This document shows, one piece after another, positions 1-8,220 of a stretch of 25,076 nucleotides of DNA. Position 1 is the first letter of the stretch. Every line of letters begins with the position of its first letter. The notes under the pieces were generated by a model. It was not told where the DNA came from, searched no databases, and was given only the letters and a program-made list of their open reading frames with translations. A program made the position numbers and the translations under genes. Source of the DNA: JBGTFE01 sp036403235 (lineage in GTDB: Bacteria > Acidobacteriota > Blastocatellia > Pyrinomonadales > Pyrinomonadaceae). The stretch covers positions 1 to 25,076 of the forward strand of contig DASWRI010000025.1 in the NCBI GenBank assembly GCA_036403235.1. Reading direction: 5' to 3'.

Positions 1-1157
1 AGCCTACGAATCGTTTCGGCAGTCTCGGTTACAGAAACGTTTTCGGACGTGTCGTTTGAAATCTGAAATTCTATCTGCGCCTGTTCAAAAATTTGGCCGT
101 TGCCAGCCCTCTCCGCTCTTTCGCGTCTCTGCTCGGCGGCGTTAAAATTTTCCTCGCGCAAAATTCCCGCGTTTTTCAGCGAAAGCCGAATCGCTTCGGC
201 AATGGCGTCTTTGACGGCTTCGGCGCGGCGAAAACGAACTTCGGTTTTGGCCGGATGGACGTTGACGTCGATTTCCTCAAACGGAATTTCGAGAAACAAA
301 AACGCCACCGGATAAACGCCGTGCGGAAGCACCGAGCGAAAGCCTTCGAGCAGCCCGCCCGCGATAATTTTGTCGCGCACAAAACGCCCGTTGATAAAAA
401 AATACTGCGCGTCGCGCGTCGTTCGTCGCTCGCGCGGCGCGGAGACGAAGCCGGAAATATTTGCGATAAATTCGCGCCCGCCCGCCACCGGAAGCAAGCT
501 TTCAATCAAGTTGACGCCGAAAATCTGAAACGCGCGCTCGCGCAAATCTTTCGCCGGAGCGAGCCGAAAAACTTCGCGGCCGTTGTTGGTCAAAGTAAAA
601 GCGATTTCCGGATGCGCGAGCGCGTAATGCGTGACGATATTCGTCAAATGGTAATTTTCCGTCGCCTCCGAGCGCATAAACTTGCGGCGCGCGGGCGTGT
701 TGAAAAACAAATCGCGCACGGAAATCGTCGTCCCGGCGGAACGCGCGGCATCTTTTACGTCGACCAGCCGCCCGCCTTCGATATAAACGCGCGTCGCCGC
801 TTCCGCATCGGCAGTTTTGGTAATCAGCTCGACTTTTGCGACCGACGCAATCGAAGCGAGCGCCTCGCCGCGAAAGCCGAGCGTTTGAATTTTGCCCAAA
901 TCTTCTAAAATTTTAATTTTTGAAGTCGCGTGCCGTTCAAACGCCAGAATCGCGTCGTCGCGCAGCATTCCTTCGCCGTCGTCCGCGATGCGCATCAAGC
1001 GCCGGCCGCCGAGTTCGACGTCGATTTGAACGCGCGACGCACCCGCATCAATCGAATTTTCGACCAATTCCTTTATCACCGACGCCGGCCGCTCGACGAC
1101 TTCGCCCGCCGCGATTTGATTTGCAAGATTGTCAGGTAAGATTTTAATTTTATTCAT
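1..1157 (-). CDS. mutL: DNA mismatch repair protein MutL, N-terminal part (cut by left edge)
   Basis: MutL couples mismatch recognition by MutS to strand incision in the cytoplasm. I translated this frame from an ATG at 1157; it stays open to base 1, so about 385 residues are visible and the C-terminal dimerisation/endonuclease domain lies outside. The GHKL ATPase motifs are all present and in order: IAAGEVVERPASVIKELVEN then SIDAGA near residues 15-40, DDGEGM, RHATSKI, GFRGEALASI, and further on GTTISVRDLFFNTPARRKF. The second transducer region follows, including FFINGRFVRD and VNVHPAKTEVRF. No strong Shine-Dalgarno precedes the ATG, but the family N-terminus fits this start. bshC lies 105 bases upstream on the same strand, separated by a heptad-repeat palindrome. 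Whether it carries the endonuclease motif cannot be judged here. Confidence 0.97.
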   Translation of the reverse strand, partial: MNKIKILPDNLANQIAAGEVVERPASVIKELVENSIDAGASRVQIDVELGGRRLMRIADDGEGMLRDDAILAFERHATSKIKILEDLGKIQTLGFRGEALASIASVAKVELITKTADAEAATRVYIEGGRLVDVKDAARSAGTTISVRDLFFNTPARRKFMRSEATENYHLTNIVTHYALAHPEIAFTLTNNGREVFRLAPAKDLRERAFQIFGVNLIESLLPVAGGREFIANISGFVSAPRERRTTRDAQYFFINGRFVRDKIIAGGLLEGFRSVLPHGVYPVAFLFLEIPFEEIDVNVHPAKTEVRFRRAEAVKDAIAEAIRLSLKNAGILREENFNAAEQRRERAERAGNGQIFEQAQIEFQISNDTSENVSVTETAETIRR

Positions 1158-1159
1158 TT

Positions 1160-1262
1160 CGTCAGCGGTCAGCGGTCAGCGGCCAGCGGTCAGTTGCCGA
1201 TTGAAATTTATTTACATTCTCGAATTAAATTCAACTGCAACTTACTACGGACGACTGACTAG
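1160..1262. repeat. Period-7 inverted repeat between bshC and mutL (locus 1)
   Basis: The left arm at about 1161-1193 is built from GTCAGCG, GTCAGCG, GTCAGCG, GCCAGCG and GTCAG. The right arm at about 1229-1262 is an imperfect inverted copy (for example CTACGGACGACTGACTAG) and ends directly at the bshC stop codon at 1263. The arms are diverged but keep a 7-base register. No protein-coding content is evident. Confidence 0.7.
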
Positions 1263-2933
1263 TTACAAATACAAAATTTGATGTCCCTTTTCTTCGGCTT
1301 CAATCGCATTATAAACCCAGTCGATAAAATTTTCGCCGTAAAGATTGAGAAAAGTCAGCACGTTCAGAGCTCTTTCCTGCAAAGCATTATGCGGCAAAAC
1401 GGCATCGAAAAGCGTTTCGATGCGGCGACGGACGATTTCGTTTTTGAGAATCTCGGCGCGATGATATTTTTTCCGAAGCGCGCCGATGTGCCATAAGATT
1501 TTTCTGCGGCGATTGGCCAGATTTTCCGAAAGCGTCGGCTCGGCATCGAGCAGATGACGGTCGAGGCGATTCAATTGAGCATTTATATTTTCCTCGGCCT
1601 CGGCAAACGCGCGCGCCGTTTCGTTATTTAAAAATTTTTCGACCACGCCGGATAAAATCTTTTCCTTGCCGTCAAATAAATCAGCCAATTCCAGCTCGTA
1701 TTTTTTAAGCGTTCGCCCGTGTTTGGATTCGATAATCGTAAAACTCGAGCGATGCTTAATCGGCGTTGCCGGGCGATTTAGGGTTTTGTAAATCACGGCG
1801 TTTTGCGCGAAATAAGCGATTTCCGCCGCGCCGCCGAAATAAACCAGCGTCGGAAGCAGATAATCCTGAACGACGGGACGCAAAAGCGCGTTCGGGCTCA
1901 AATTTTGCGGCGCGCGTTCGGCGATTTCTTTAAGCTGCGCTTTATCAAAATCAGTTTTCGAATTCTGGATTTTTATTCGGCCGCTCGGCAAATCTCGGCG
2001 CAAAGCAAAGCGTTCGCTTTTTTCGTTGAGATAAAAAAACGGGTAAGAATTTTCCTCGACCAACACCTGCGGCGCATAATTTTCCTTTTTCAATTCGATG
2101 TTTCTGGCCAGAAGATTCTCAATAATCGCGTCGGAACTTTCTATCGCTTCGGCAAAAATCGGCGAGCATAAATTTTTCAGTTTTTGATTGAGCGGCGAAA
2201 GAAAAATCAAGCCGTAGGAAGAAAAAATCCGCGCCAAAAACCGTCCGAATGCGTCGCTGAAAGTCTCGCCCGTTTGATAGCTTTCGGACAATATTTTTTC
2301 GACTTCCGCGATAAATTCCGTTTGAACGAGCCCGGATAAAATAGTTTTGCGCGCGGTTTCGATTGTCTCGTCCAAAACAATTGAGCCGACCGCCCGATTT
2401 TCGCTGTGATTTTCGGGCGTGTTTTCGATTTCGGCGAGCTTCCCTTCTCTGTCCAGAAAGTAAGTTTTTTTAACTTCATCAAAATCGTGGTCTTCCTCGG
2501 CAATCCAGAAAACGGGAACGACTTTGACGTTTTGTTTTTTCAAATCTGCGCAGAGCCTGACGGCGGAAAGCGCTTTGTAAACTGTATAAAGCGCGCCGGA
2601 AAAAAGTCCCGCCTGTTGTCCGGTGACAATCGCGACACAATCTTTTTCGCGCAAAAGTTCGATATTTTCGAGCGTTTTAGCGCCCGCGCCGAAGGATTGA
2701 TTGATTTCCGCCAGAGAATCGCAAAGCTCGTTTCGGTCAACTTTATAATTGGCCAGAACTTTTTCGGCGAAATCTGGAAGAGCGGTTTGTTTTTCGGGAT
2801 AAAATTTCGCGACGTTTGGCGAATCAGCTTGAAAATCTAAAAAAAGCTTAGATTGATGCGGAATTTTGTTGAAGGAAAGTGTTTCAAGTTTTAAGGAATC
2901 ATCCTGAAAAACGCGAGCCGATTCTCGATTCAT
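1263..2933 (-). CDS. bshC: Putative cysteine ligase BshC (bacillithiol biosynthesis)
   Basis: BshC is the enzyme thought to add cysteine to glucosaminyl-malate in the last step of bacillithiol synthesis, making the cytoplasmic thiol used by Bacillota, Bacteroidota, Deinococcota and Acidobacteriota in place of glutathione. The 556-residue length is typical. Family signatures are visible: IVTGQQAGLFSGALYTVYKA near residues 103-122 and VPVFWIAEEDHDFDEV near 138-153, the nucleotide-binding-like core. The C-terminal third is rich in charged helices, as expected for the coiled-coil dimerisation region. The start is an ATG with no obvious Shine-Dalgarno. No bshA or bshB is in the window, so the rest of the pathway must be elsewhere. 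mutL follows on the same strand. A frame of 144 residues on the opposite strand inside this gene is a shadow. Confidence 0.95.
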   Translation of the reverse strand: MNRESARVFQDDSLKLETLSFNKIPHQSKLFLDFQADSPNVAKFYPEKQTALPDFAEKVLANYKVDRNELCDSLAEINQSFGAGAKTLENIELLREKDCVAIVTGQQAGLFSGALYTVYKALSAVRLCADLKKQNVKVVPVFWIAEEDHDFDEVKKTYFLDREGKLAEIENTPENHSENRAVGSIVLDETIETARKTILSGLVQTEFIAEVEKILSESYQTGETFSDAFGRFLARIFSSYGLIFLSPLNQKLKNLCSPIFAEAIESSDAIIENLLARNIELKKENYAPQVLVEENSYPFFYLNEKSERFALRRDLPSGRIKIQNSKTDFDKAQLKEIAERAPQNLSPNALLRPVVQDYLLPTLVYFGGAAEIAYFAQNAVIYKTLNRPATPIKHRSSFTIIESKHGRTLKKYELELADLFDGKEKILSGVVEKFLNNETARAFAEAEENINAQLNRLDRHLLDAEPTLSENLANRRRKILWHIGALRKKYHRAEILKNEIVRRRIETLFDAVLPHNALQERALNVLTFLNLYGENFIDWVYNAIEAEEKGHQILYL

Positions 2934-2966
2934 TTTGCAATTATAAATTTGTATTCTTCAACTGCC

Positions 2967-3001
2967 AAATAAAAAGGGCGACCTTTTTGAAAAGGCCGCC
3001 C
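2967..3001 (-). terminator. Rho-independent terminator downstream of the Asp-box gene
   Basis: On the minus strand a GC-rich stem lies at 2976-3001 (GGGCGRCC paired with GGYCGCCC plus A/T pairs, one mismatch), with a TGAA-like loop. It is followed by a T-rich run (TTTTTATTT, 2975-2967). It lies just past the stop codon at 3024 and before the bshC start at 2933, so it should separate the two transcripts. Confidence 0.8.
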
Positions 3002-3023
3002 GAAATAAAATAATTATTTACTT

Positions 3024-5207
3024 TTAGTTGCCGCCCGTCACGCGCGAGCGCGTCGAATTATCGCTCGTCGCGGTTCTCGCTTCGCGTTCGATAATATAAA
3101 CGCCCGACGAATGCGTTCCGGCAAACATTCGATTCGAATCGTTCGGGTCAAACACCAGCGACCAGATTCGGCGGCTCGCCAGATTCATACTTTTCGTATC
3201 GACGCGTTTCCAGTTCCAGCCCGCATCGCCCGAATAATAAATTCCGCCGTCGGACTGCAAAGCGCTGGAAATATATATTTCATCCGTGTTTTTCGGATTG
3301 ATGAGAATGCTCGTGTAATTTCCGAGCGGAAGATTTCCGCCGCGCCGCGTCCAGTTTCGACCGCCGTCTTTGCTCATATAAAGTGTCTGCGCCGTTCCGA
3401 CATACATCAGCTCGGGCTTGTTCGGATTGGCGTTAATCGAGCTGACAGGAACGTTTTCGGGAATGCCGTTTATTTTACGCCAGGTTTTGCCGTCGTCCTG
3501 TGAGAGTATCACGCCCGACACGGCCGTTCCGACCCAAATCGTTCCGGGCATATTCGGCGAAACGTAGACGACGAAAACATTCGGGTCGATGCCCGGGCCG
3601 AACGAAATTTTTTCCCAGCCTTTCGTAACGTCGTAGCTTCGATACAATCCGGTGTCGGTTCCCGCAAAAATGCCGTTTTTGCCGTCTGAAGTATTCGCCA
3701 GAACTTTAACTTTTTCGGTTAAAGCCGGAATCAGCCCGGACGTGGTCGGTGTTATCGTTGTCTCTGCCACGGGAGGCGTGGTCGCAACTTTAGCCGAGAC
3801 CGTCGTTTTGCCTTTCTTTTTTATGGGCGTGACTTTCTTCGGCGTGACCGGTTTCGGCGCGGTAAGCTGCGTCCATGTCAGCCCCCGGTCAAGCGAGCGA
3901 TACATTCCGACGTTTGTTCCGAGATACATCGTATTTGCGTTTACAGTGTCCTGCAGAATGGCAAACGGAGAAATTCGCGCAACGTCCAGACTTTTCGTCG
4001 GCTCCCAGCTTTGCCCGCTGTTGTTGCTGATAAAGACGAAACCGCCGCCCGTCGCCGTGTTTTGCGTCGTCGCGTAAAGACGGCTTGAGCGCTCCGTGTC
4101 GACCGAAATCGTATATGCCAAACGACTCGTAAAATTATCGTTGGTCGGAACAAAGTTTCGGCCGCCGTCGTTTGAAACCAATATCCCGTAGTTATTCGTT
4201 CCGATAAAAACTTTGTTCGGCTCGCTCGGATGAACGGTAATTGAGTTTATTTCCAGATTTTTTTGGGTCGTCAGCGCCCATGTCTTTCCGCCGTCGGCTG
4301 TCATCCAGAAGCCTTCGGTCGTCGCCGCGTAAACCGTTCCGGGTTTTCCCGGATTCTGCAAAATATCACGCGTGCGGCGCGATTGCGACGGTATTCCCTG
4401 GATTTTTTTCCAAAGCTCACCGCCGTTGAAGGATTCATAAATGCCGCTGCAGGCCGAAGAGATAAGATGTTCGGGATTTTTCTGGTCGATTGTAATGGCG
4501 AAGACGTCGGAATCGTCAATCATTCCGTTTTTGATAAGATGCCAGTTTTTTCCGCCGTCGGTCGTTTTATATGCGCGCCACCATGTTCCGGCATAAATCG
4601 TGCTCGCATTGCGCGGGTCAATCACCAGCGAATCGACGTTTATAGGCATCGTTGCGGAGTCGATTTTTTTGAAATTTTCGCCCGAATCGTTGGAAACCCA
4701 AACGCCGTCGATTGTTCCGACAAGAATCATACTCGGGTCAAACGACGATTGCGCCATCGCGTGAATCGATTCTTTTTTCAAATCCTTTGATTCTTTCCAG
4801 GTTAAGCCGCCGTCGGTCGTCATAAAAAATCCGCCCGCTTCCTTATGGCGATGACCGGACGTGTAAATGATTTTCGAATCGCGCGAGTCAACAATCAATT
4901 GGTCGAGGACAAGCTGCGGACGATTCAGATTAACCAGCAGCGACCAGGTTTTTCCGCCGTCGGCCGACGTGTGAATCTGGCCGTCGAGCGTGCTTACGTA
5001 AAGCCGGTTTTTATCTTTCGGGTCAATCGTCACCACGCGAACGTCGCCGCCCGACGGCCCGACCACTTCCCAATCTTTTATCGCCGGTACGTCATTGGTT
5101 TCAGCTCCCTGAGGCAATGCCCAGGCAATGCTTGAAAAGACTGAAATCAACGCAATAACCAAAAAATAAAAGCGAAAATCGATTGAATGTTTAATTTTTG
5201 ACTTCAT
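3024..5207 (-). CDS. Secreted Asp-box (BNR/YCF48-like) beta-propeller protein
   Basis: This is an exported protein of 727 residues made of repeated Asp-box turns of the form S-x-D-G-G-x-T/N-W. I count about 13: for example SADGGKTW, TTDGGLTW, SNDSGENF, TTDGGKNW, TADGGKTW, SNDGGRNF, SQDDGKTW, SKDGGRNW and SGDAGWNW. This matches sortilin/VPS10-like and YCF48-like propellers, which are mostly binding scaffolds; glycosidase activity cannot be inferred. A Pro/Thr/Lys-rich linker near residues 460-500 separates two propeller-like halves. I start at the ATG at 5207 rather than the in-frame ATG at 5237. It gives a compact signal peptide (basic MKSKIKHS, hydrophobic core, cleavage near AWA) and has an AAGAGA Shine-Dalgarno-like stretch upstream. 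Gene neighbours give no substrate clue. The ligand is unknown. Confidence 0.85.
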   Translation of the reverse strand: MKSKIKHSIDFRFYFLVIALISVFSSIAWALPQGAETNDVPAIKDWEVVGPSGGDVRVVTIDPKDKNRLYVSTLDGQIHTSADGGKTWSLLVNLNRPQLVLDQLIVDSRDSKIIYTSGHRHKEAGGFFMTTDGGLTWKESKDLKKESIHAMAQSSFDPSMILVGTIDGVWVSNDSGENFKKIDSATMPINVDSLVIDPRNASTIYAGTWWRAYKTTDGGKNWHLIKNGMIDDSDVFAITIDQKNPEHLISSACSGIYESFNGGELWKKIQGIPSQSRRTRDILQNPGKPGTVYAATTEGFWMTADGGKTWALTTQKNLEINSITVHPSEPNKVFIGTNNYGILVSNDGGRNFVPTNDNFTSRLAYTISVDTERSSRLYATTQNTATGGGFVFISNNSGQSWEPTKSLDVARISPFAILQDTVNANTMYLGTNVGMYRSLDRGLTWTQLTAPKPVTPKKVTPIKKKGKTTVSAKVATTPPVAETTITPTTSGLIPALTEKVKVLANTSDGKNGIFAGTDTGLYRSYDVTKGWEKISFGPGIDPNVFVVYVSPNMPGTIWVGTAVSGVILSQDDGKTWRKINGIPENVPVSSINANPNKPELMYVGTAQTLYMSKDGGRNWTRRGGNLPLGNYTSILINPKNTDEIYISSALQSDGGIYYSGDAGWNWKRVDTKSMNLASRRIWSLVFDPNDSNRMFAGTHSSGVYIIEREARTATSDNSTRSRVTGGN

Positions 5208-5365
5208 ATTTTTATCTCTTACAAACGGACTGAACATTTAGGATTTTTTGCGAAAAGAAGCACCACCTTTTCAGATGAGCAAACATCGATAGGCTGTTGC
5301 TTTCAAAAGTAACTAATTGAATAAGGTAAGAAGTTATGACCGCAGCGCACAGTCAGTTTGAATTA

Positions 5366-5393
5366 ATAATACACAAAAATCCTGATTATTCAA
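5366..5393 (-). promoter_or_regulatory. Candidate sigma-70 promoter for the Asp-box gene
   Basis: Read on the minus strand, TTGAAT (5393-5388) and TATTAT (5371-5366) are separated by 16 bases. This would place a start site near 5358 and give a 5' leader of about 150 bases. It is a consensus match only. Confidence 0.4.
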
Positions 5394-5415
5394 ACAATAT
5401 TTCTTCTTTAAAACA

Positions 5416-5454
5416 TAAGCGAGTGAGATTCGTTTATGAAATCTCACTCGCTTA
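5416..5454 (-). terminator. Perfect 15-bp hairpin downstream of the outer-membrane gene
   Basis: TAAGCGAGTGAGATT (5416-5430) and its exact reverse complement (5440-5454) flank a 9-base loop. It lies about 40 bases past the stop at 5493 on the minus strand and is followed by a weak T-rich run (TGTTTTAAAG). It probably ends or stabilises the 5493-7916 transcript. Because the stem is symmetrical it could act on either strand. Confidence 0.6.
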
Positions 5455-5492
5455 GGAAAGTTTGCTGCCCGTTCGGGCTGCAAAGTTAATTG

Positions 5493-7916
5493 TTACGGGG
5501 TCGGATTATCAGCACCGGCAGGAACCACAAATACTCTGGTTTCAATTCCGTTGCCCTTGTCTCCGCCTCTGACGACCGTGACGCGGCTCGGGTCAATCTT
5601 CAGGAAGGCAATCGCTTTCTGAATTTGACGTTCGCGTTTCGCCACGTCTTTGTCGGTGCCGTAGTTAACGATGTAACCCTGAGCTGTCGGGTCGTTCGCT
5701 AATTCAATACGCAGAGCGTCAAAGCGCGCTTTGATGTCGTCGTCCGTTGCCGGTCCGATTGTGTCGATTTGACGTGCTGTCGGTCTCAACGAAACCGGAG
5801 CGGTTTCAGAACGGCTTCTCGGGCAGTCAGCGCAGAATCCCGTGCCGCCGATTTCAACCGTTGCCGTCACGTTGGTAGTGCCGTCTGTTGGCGCTGTAAC
5901 CGTAATTGACGGTGTTCCCTGTCCGCTCTCGATTGTTCCAGCCGAAACTGACCAGTTATAGGTAATGCCGGTAGCGGTTCCGCCGCTGACATCAGCCGTA
6001 AAGGTCATCGAACCGCCCGGAGCAGTCGTTCCGCTCGGTCCCGAAATGCTGAATGTCGGGCATTCGCACGGTATTGCATTAGGTGCGCATTCGCATCTGG
6101 CAACTGTGACCGTTTCGGTCTTGGTCGTTCCGCAAACGCCGCATCCATCGTCAACGCCGACGGTAACCGTGTAAGTTCCCGGTTGAGCGCCGCTCAAATC
6201 CCAGCTTACGTTTGCGCCCGTTCCGACAATGCGTCCGCCTGAAACCGTATAGTTATAGGTGAGCACATCGTTTTCCGGATCGGTCGCCGAAGTTGCGACA
6301 TTGACCGACATATCGTCGCTGCAATTTCCCGAAACCGCATGATAGCCGGCCGGACACGGAATCGTGACCGTTTTTTCGCTAATCGTTAAGCTGTTAACGT
6401 TCGGAGCGAGATTCGGAATCTCAGCCTGACGAGCGTTACGACGACCAGCCGTAATCTGCAGGATGAATCCGTGCGGATCAGTCGAAGGCTGGAATCCCGG
6501 CGGAATGCCGGTAAACGAAGTCGTAATCGTCGTCGGAATTGTTCCGACAACCGTCGTCGTGCCGGTAGTGCTCGAGTTATCGAAGCTGCTTCTATCCTGC
6601 TGGTTGAAGTTATAGCGGTAAGCCGCTCCAAGACTAAACCAGCGGGTCGGGAAAACGCGAATACCGGCGAGACCGTCCATCGGATTGTTCTCGAAAGCAT
6701 TCGGAGTGCGTCCGCCGACATACATCAACGAGCGAAATTCAAGTATCGGCTGGAAATATTTGTTAACCGGGAAGTCAACACCGACAGCCGAAAGAAATTC
6801 ATCCGGTCTGTCTAAGATGGTGAACGAGCCGCCCGAAAATTGGCCTTTCACGCTGCTGTTGTAAATGTAGCCGACGTTTGCCGAAACATTAATCCATTTG
6901 CGAAGTCTCGCGTCTGCAAACACGATTAAACCGATGTCGCCGCGATTTCCGCCCGGACTTGCTCCGCGCTGAAGCTGGTTAAATCCGCTGAAATCGTCTG
7001 CTCTGTCAGCATAAAAACGATAAAACGGAATAATACCGACGCCGACCGGATTGTTCGGGCCAGTCATGCGCCATTTCGCGCCGACCGTAAACGTATTAAA
7101 TGCAGATTCACCGTATTCACGATTGATAAACGGAGCATCAGGCAGATAGCTCGGAGCCAGTGAAAACACGGTCGGGGCCTGGCAGGCTGCTACCGTCGAT
7201 GTCGTCGGGCAATTGCCGCCGCCCAAAGAAGCGGTCTGCAAAACCACGCCCGGCAGAATACTGCCGTAAATTGAACCAACACCGGGAAAATTATCCGCGC
7301 CGTTGCCGCCGAGTGTCGGCCCGCCGAGTGTCGGCTGTGTTCCTACGCCAAATCCGAAAACCGGACCTGCCGGAAAGAACAGACCGAAGTTGCCGGCTGA
7401 ACCGCCGTCAAACGGGTATTGTACAAACGGAGCGCCCGCCGGACGGAAAATCGCGCCGGTAACCTGCGGCGTTCCGGGTCCTCTCGGAGCCTGAATGATG
7501 GCCGGTGGGCGAGTAACCAGCGCGCCAATTCTCAAGTTTGAGTTAGGAAGATAAAAACTTGAAAGATTACGCGGCGAATTCACTTTGATTGCCCGGTAGG
7601 CATCAGTGTTAAACCACAGCTCCAGGTAATCGTTCAGACCGAGCTGAAAGCTAATAGGGACTTCCGTAAAATCGGCATTGCCCGGATCGCGGTCAAAATT
7701 ACTGTAAGCCGCACTGAAAGTGAACTCACCTCTTCTCAAGGTTTGTCCGTCATAAACCGTAAATAGCCCTGTCGGACCCCCAGGAGGACCACCTGTACCG
7801 ACAGTTGGTGCCAAATTTCTGGGGTCTTTATCCGACCTCAATGTTTGGGCTGACATAGTAAATACTAATGCCAGCATCGTAAGCGCAATTACAAACGCCT
7901 TTTTCGCGAGTTTCAT
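5493..7916 (-). CDS. Outer-membrane beta-barrel protein with Ig-like domains and OmpA-like C-terminus
   Basis: This 807-residue envelope protein has a signal peptide (MKLAKKAFVIALTML, cleavage after TMSA). Residues about 50-490 alternate hydrophobic and polar residues in a barrel-like pattern, with a Gly/Pro-rich segment at 145-250. Two Ig/PKD-like domains follow (about 540-607 and 622-710) with paired cysteines (DGCGVCG, CECAPNAIPCECP, FCADCP). The last 75 residues (FDALRIELANDPTAQGYIVN through VVRGGDKGNGIETRVFVVP) resemble a degenerate OmpA-like periplasmic domain that I associate with acidobacterial secreted proteins. The start is the ATG at 7916, six bases after GGAGG; a GTG at 7919 is possible but too close to it. 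Function is not known; a structural or adhesive porin-like protein is plausible. Confidence 0.75.
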   Translation of the reverse strand: MKLAKKAFVIALTMLALVFTMSAQTLRSDKDPRNLAPTVGTGGPPGGPTGLFTVYDGQTLRRGEFTFSAAYSNFDRDPGNADFTEVPISFQLGLNDYLELWFNTDAYRAIKVNSPRNLSSFYLPNSNLRIGALVTRPPAIIQAPRGPGTPQVTGAIFRPAGAPFVQYPFDGGSAGNFGLFFPAGPVFGFGVGTQPTLGGPTLGGNGADNFPGVGSIYGSILPGVVLQTASLGGGNCPTTSTVAACQAPTVFSLAPSYLPDAPFINREYGESAFNTFTVGAKWRMTGPNNPVGVGIIPFYRFYADRADDFSGFNQLQRGASPGGNRGDIGLIVFADARLRKWINVSANVGYIYNSSVKGQFSGGSFTILDRPDEFLSAVGVDFPVNKYFQPILEFRSLMYVGGRTPNAFENNPMDGLAGIRVFPTRWFSLGAAYRYNFNQQDRSSFDNSSTTGTTTVVGTIPTTITTSFTGIPPGFQPSTDPHGFILQITAGRRNARQAEIPNLAPNVNSLTISEKTVTIPCPAGYHAVSGNCSDDMSVNVATSATDPENDVLTYNYTVSGGRIVGTGANVSWDLSGAQPGTYTVTVGVDDGCGVCGTTKTETVTVARCECAPNAIPCECPTFSISGPSGTTAPGGSMTFTADVSGGTATGITYNWSVSAGTIESGQGTPSITVTAPTDGTTNVTATVEIGGTGFCADCPRSRSETAPVSLRPTARQIDTIGPATDDDIKARFDALRIELANDPTAQGYIVNYGTDKDVAKRERQIQKAIAFLKIDPSRVTVVRGGDKGNGIETRVFVVPAGADNPTP

Positions 7917-8010
7917 CACATTCCTCCGCCGAAAATATTAATAAAAATTAAATTTCAAATCGTAGCTTTAAAGAAGTAAAACCAGCAAAAATCTTTAGCT
8001 AAGCTACTCA

Positions 8011-8038
8011 ATTATTGCATACACTAAAAAACTTTCAA
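8011..8038 (-). promoter_or_regulatory. Candidate promoter for the outer-membrane gene
   Basis: On the minus strand, TTGAAA (8038-8033) is followed after 16 bases by AATAAT (8016-8011), preceded by an extended TGC. This predicts a leader of about 90 bases that carries the GGAGG site. The rest of the roughly 300-base AT-rich spacer 7917-8220 holds only the hairpin at 8116-8141; I see no small gene or RNA in it. Confidence 0.45.
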
Positions 8039-8115
8039 ACTCCATTTAGTAAAAAATTTTTAGCGCAACAAATACAATTAACTCAGATAGTTATAAATTT
8101 TATAAGAGAGTTTGC

Positions 8116-8141
8116 CGAAAAAGTCAATAAAAACTTTTTCG
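8116..8141 (-). terminator. Hairpin downstream of glutamate dehydrogenase
   Basis: A perfect 9-bp stem, CGAAAAAGT (8116-8124) with ACTTTTTCG (8133-8141), has an 8-base loop and lies about 80 bases past the stop codon at 8221. It is AT-rich and the following T content is weak, so termination is likely but not certain. Confidence 0.45.
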
Positions 8142-8220
8142 AGAGCCATAACTCCCTCGTATGAAACATTACTTTAAATTTGCTCGAAAATCAAGTATTT
8201 CTAACAAATAAGTTGTTTTT

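Noticed and set aside
93..908. 271-residue open frame on the plus strand
   Set aside because: It is the antisense shadow of mutL, whose minus-strand translation shows all MutL ATPase motifs; the plus-strand protein is Arg/Ala/Phe-rich with no recognisable domain.
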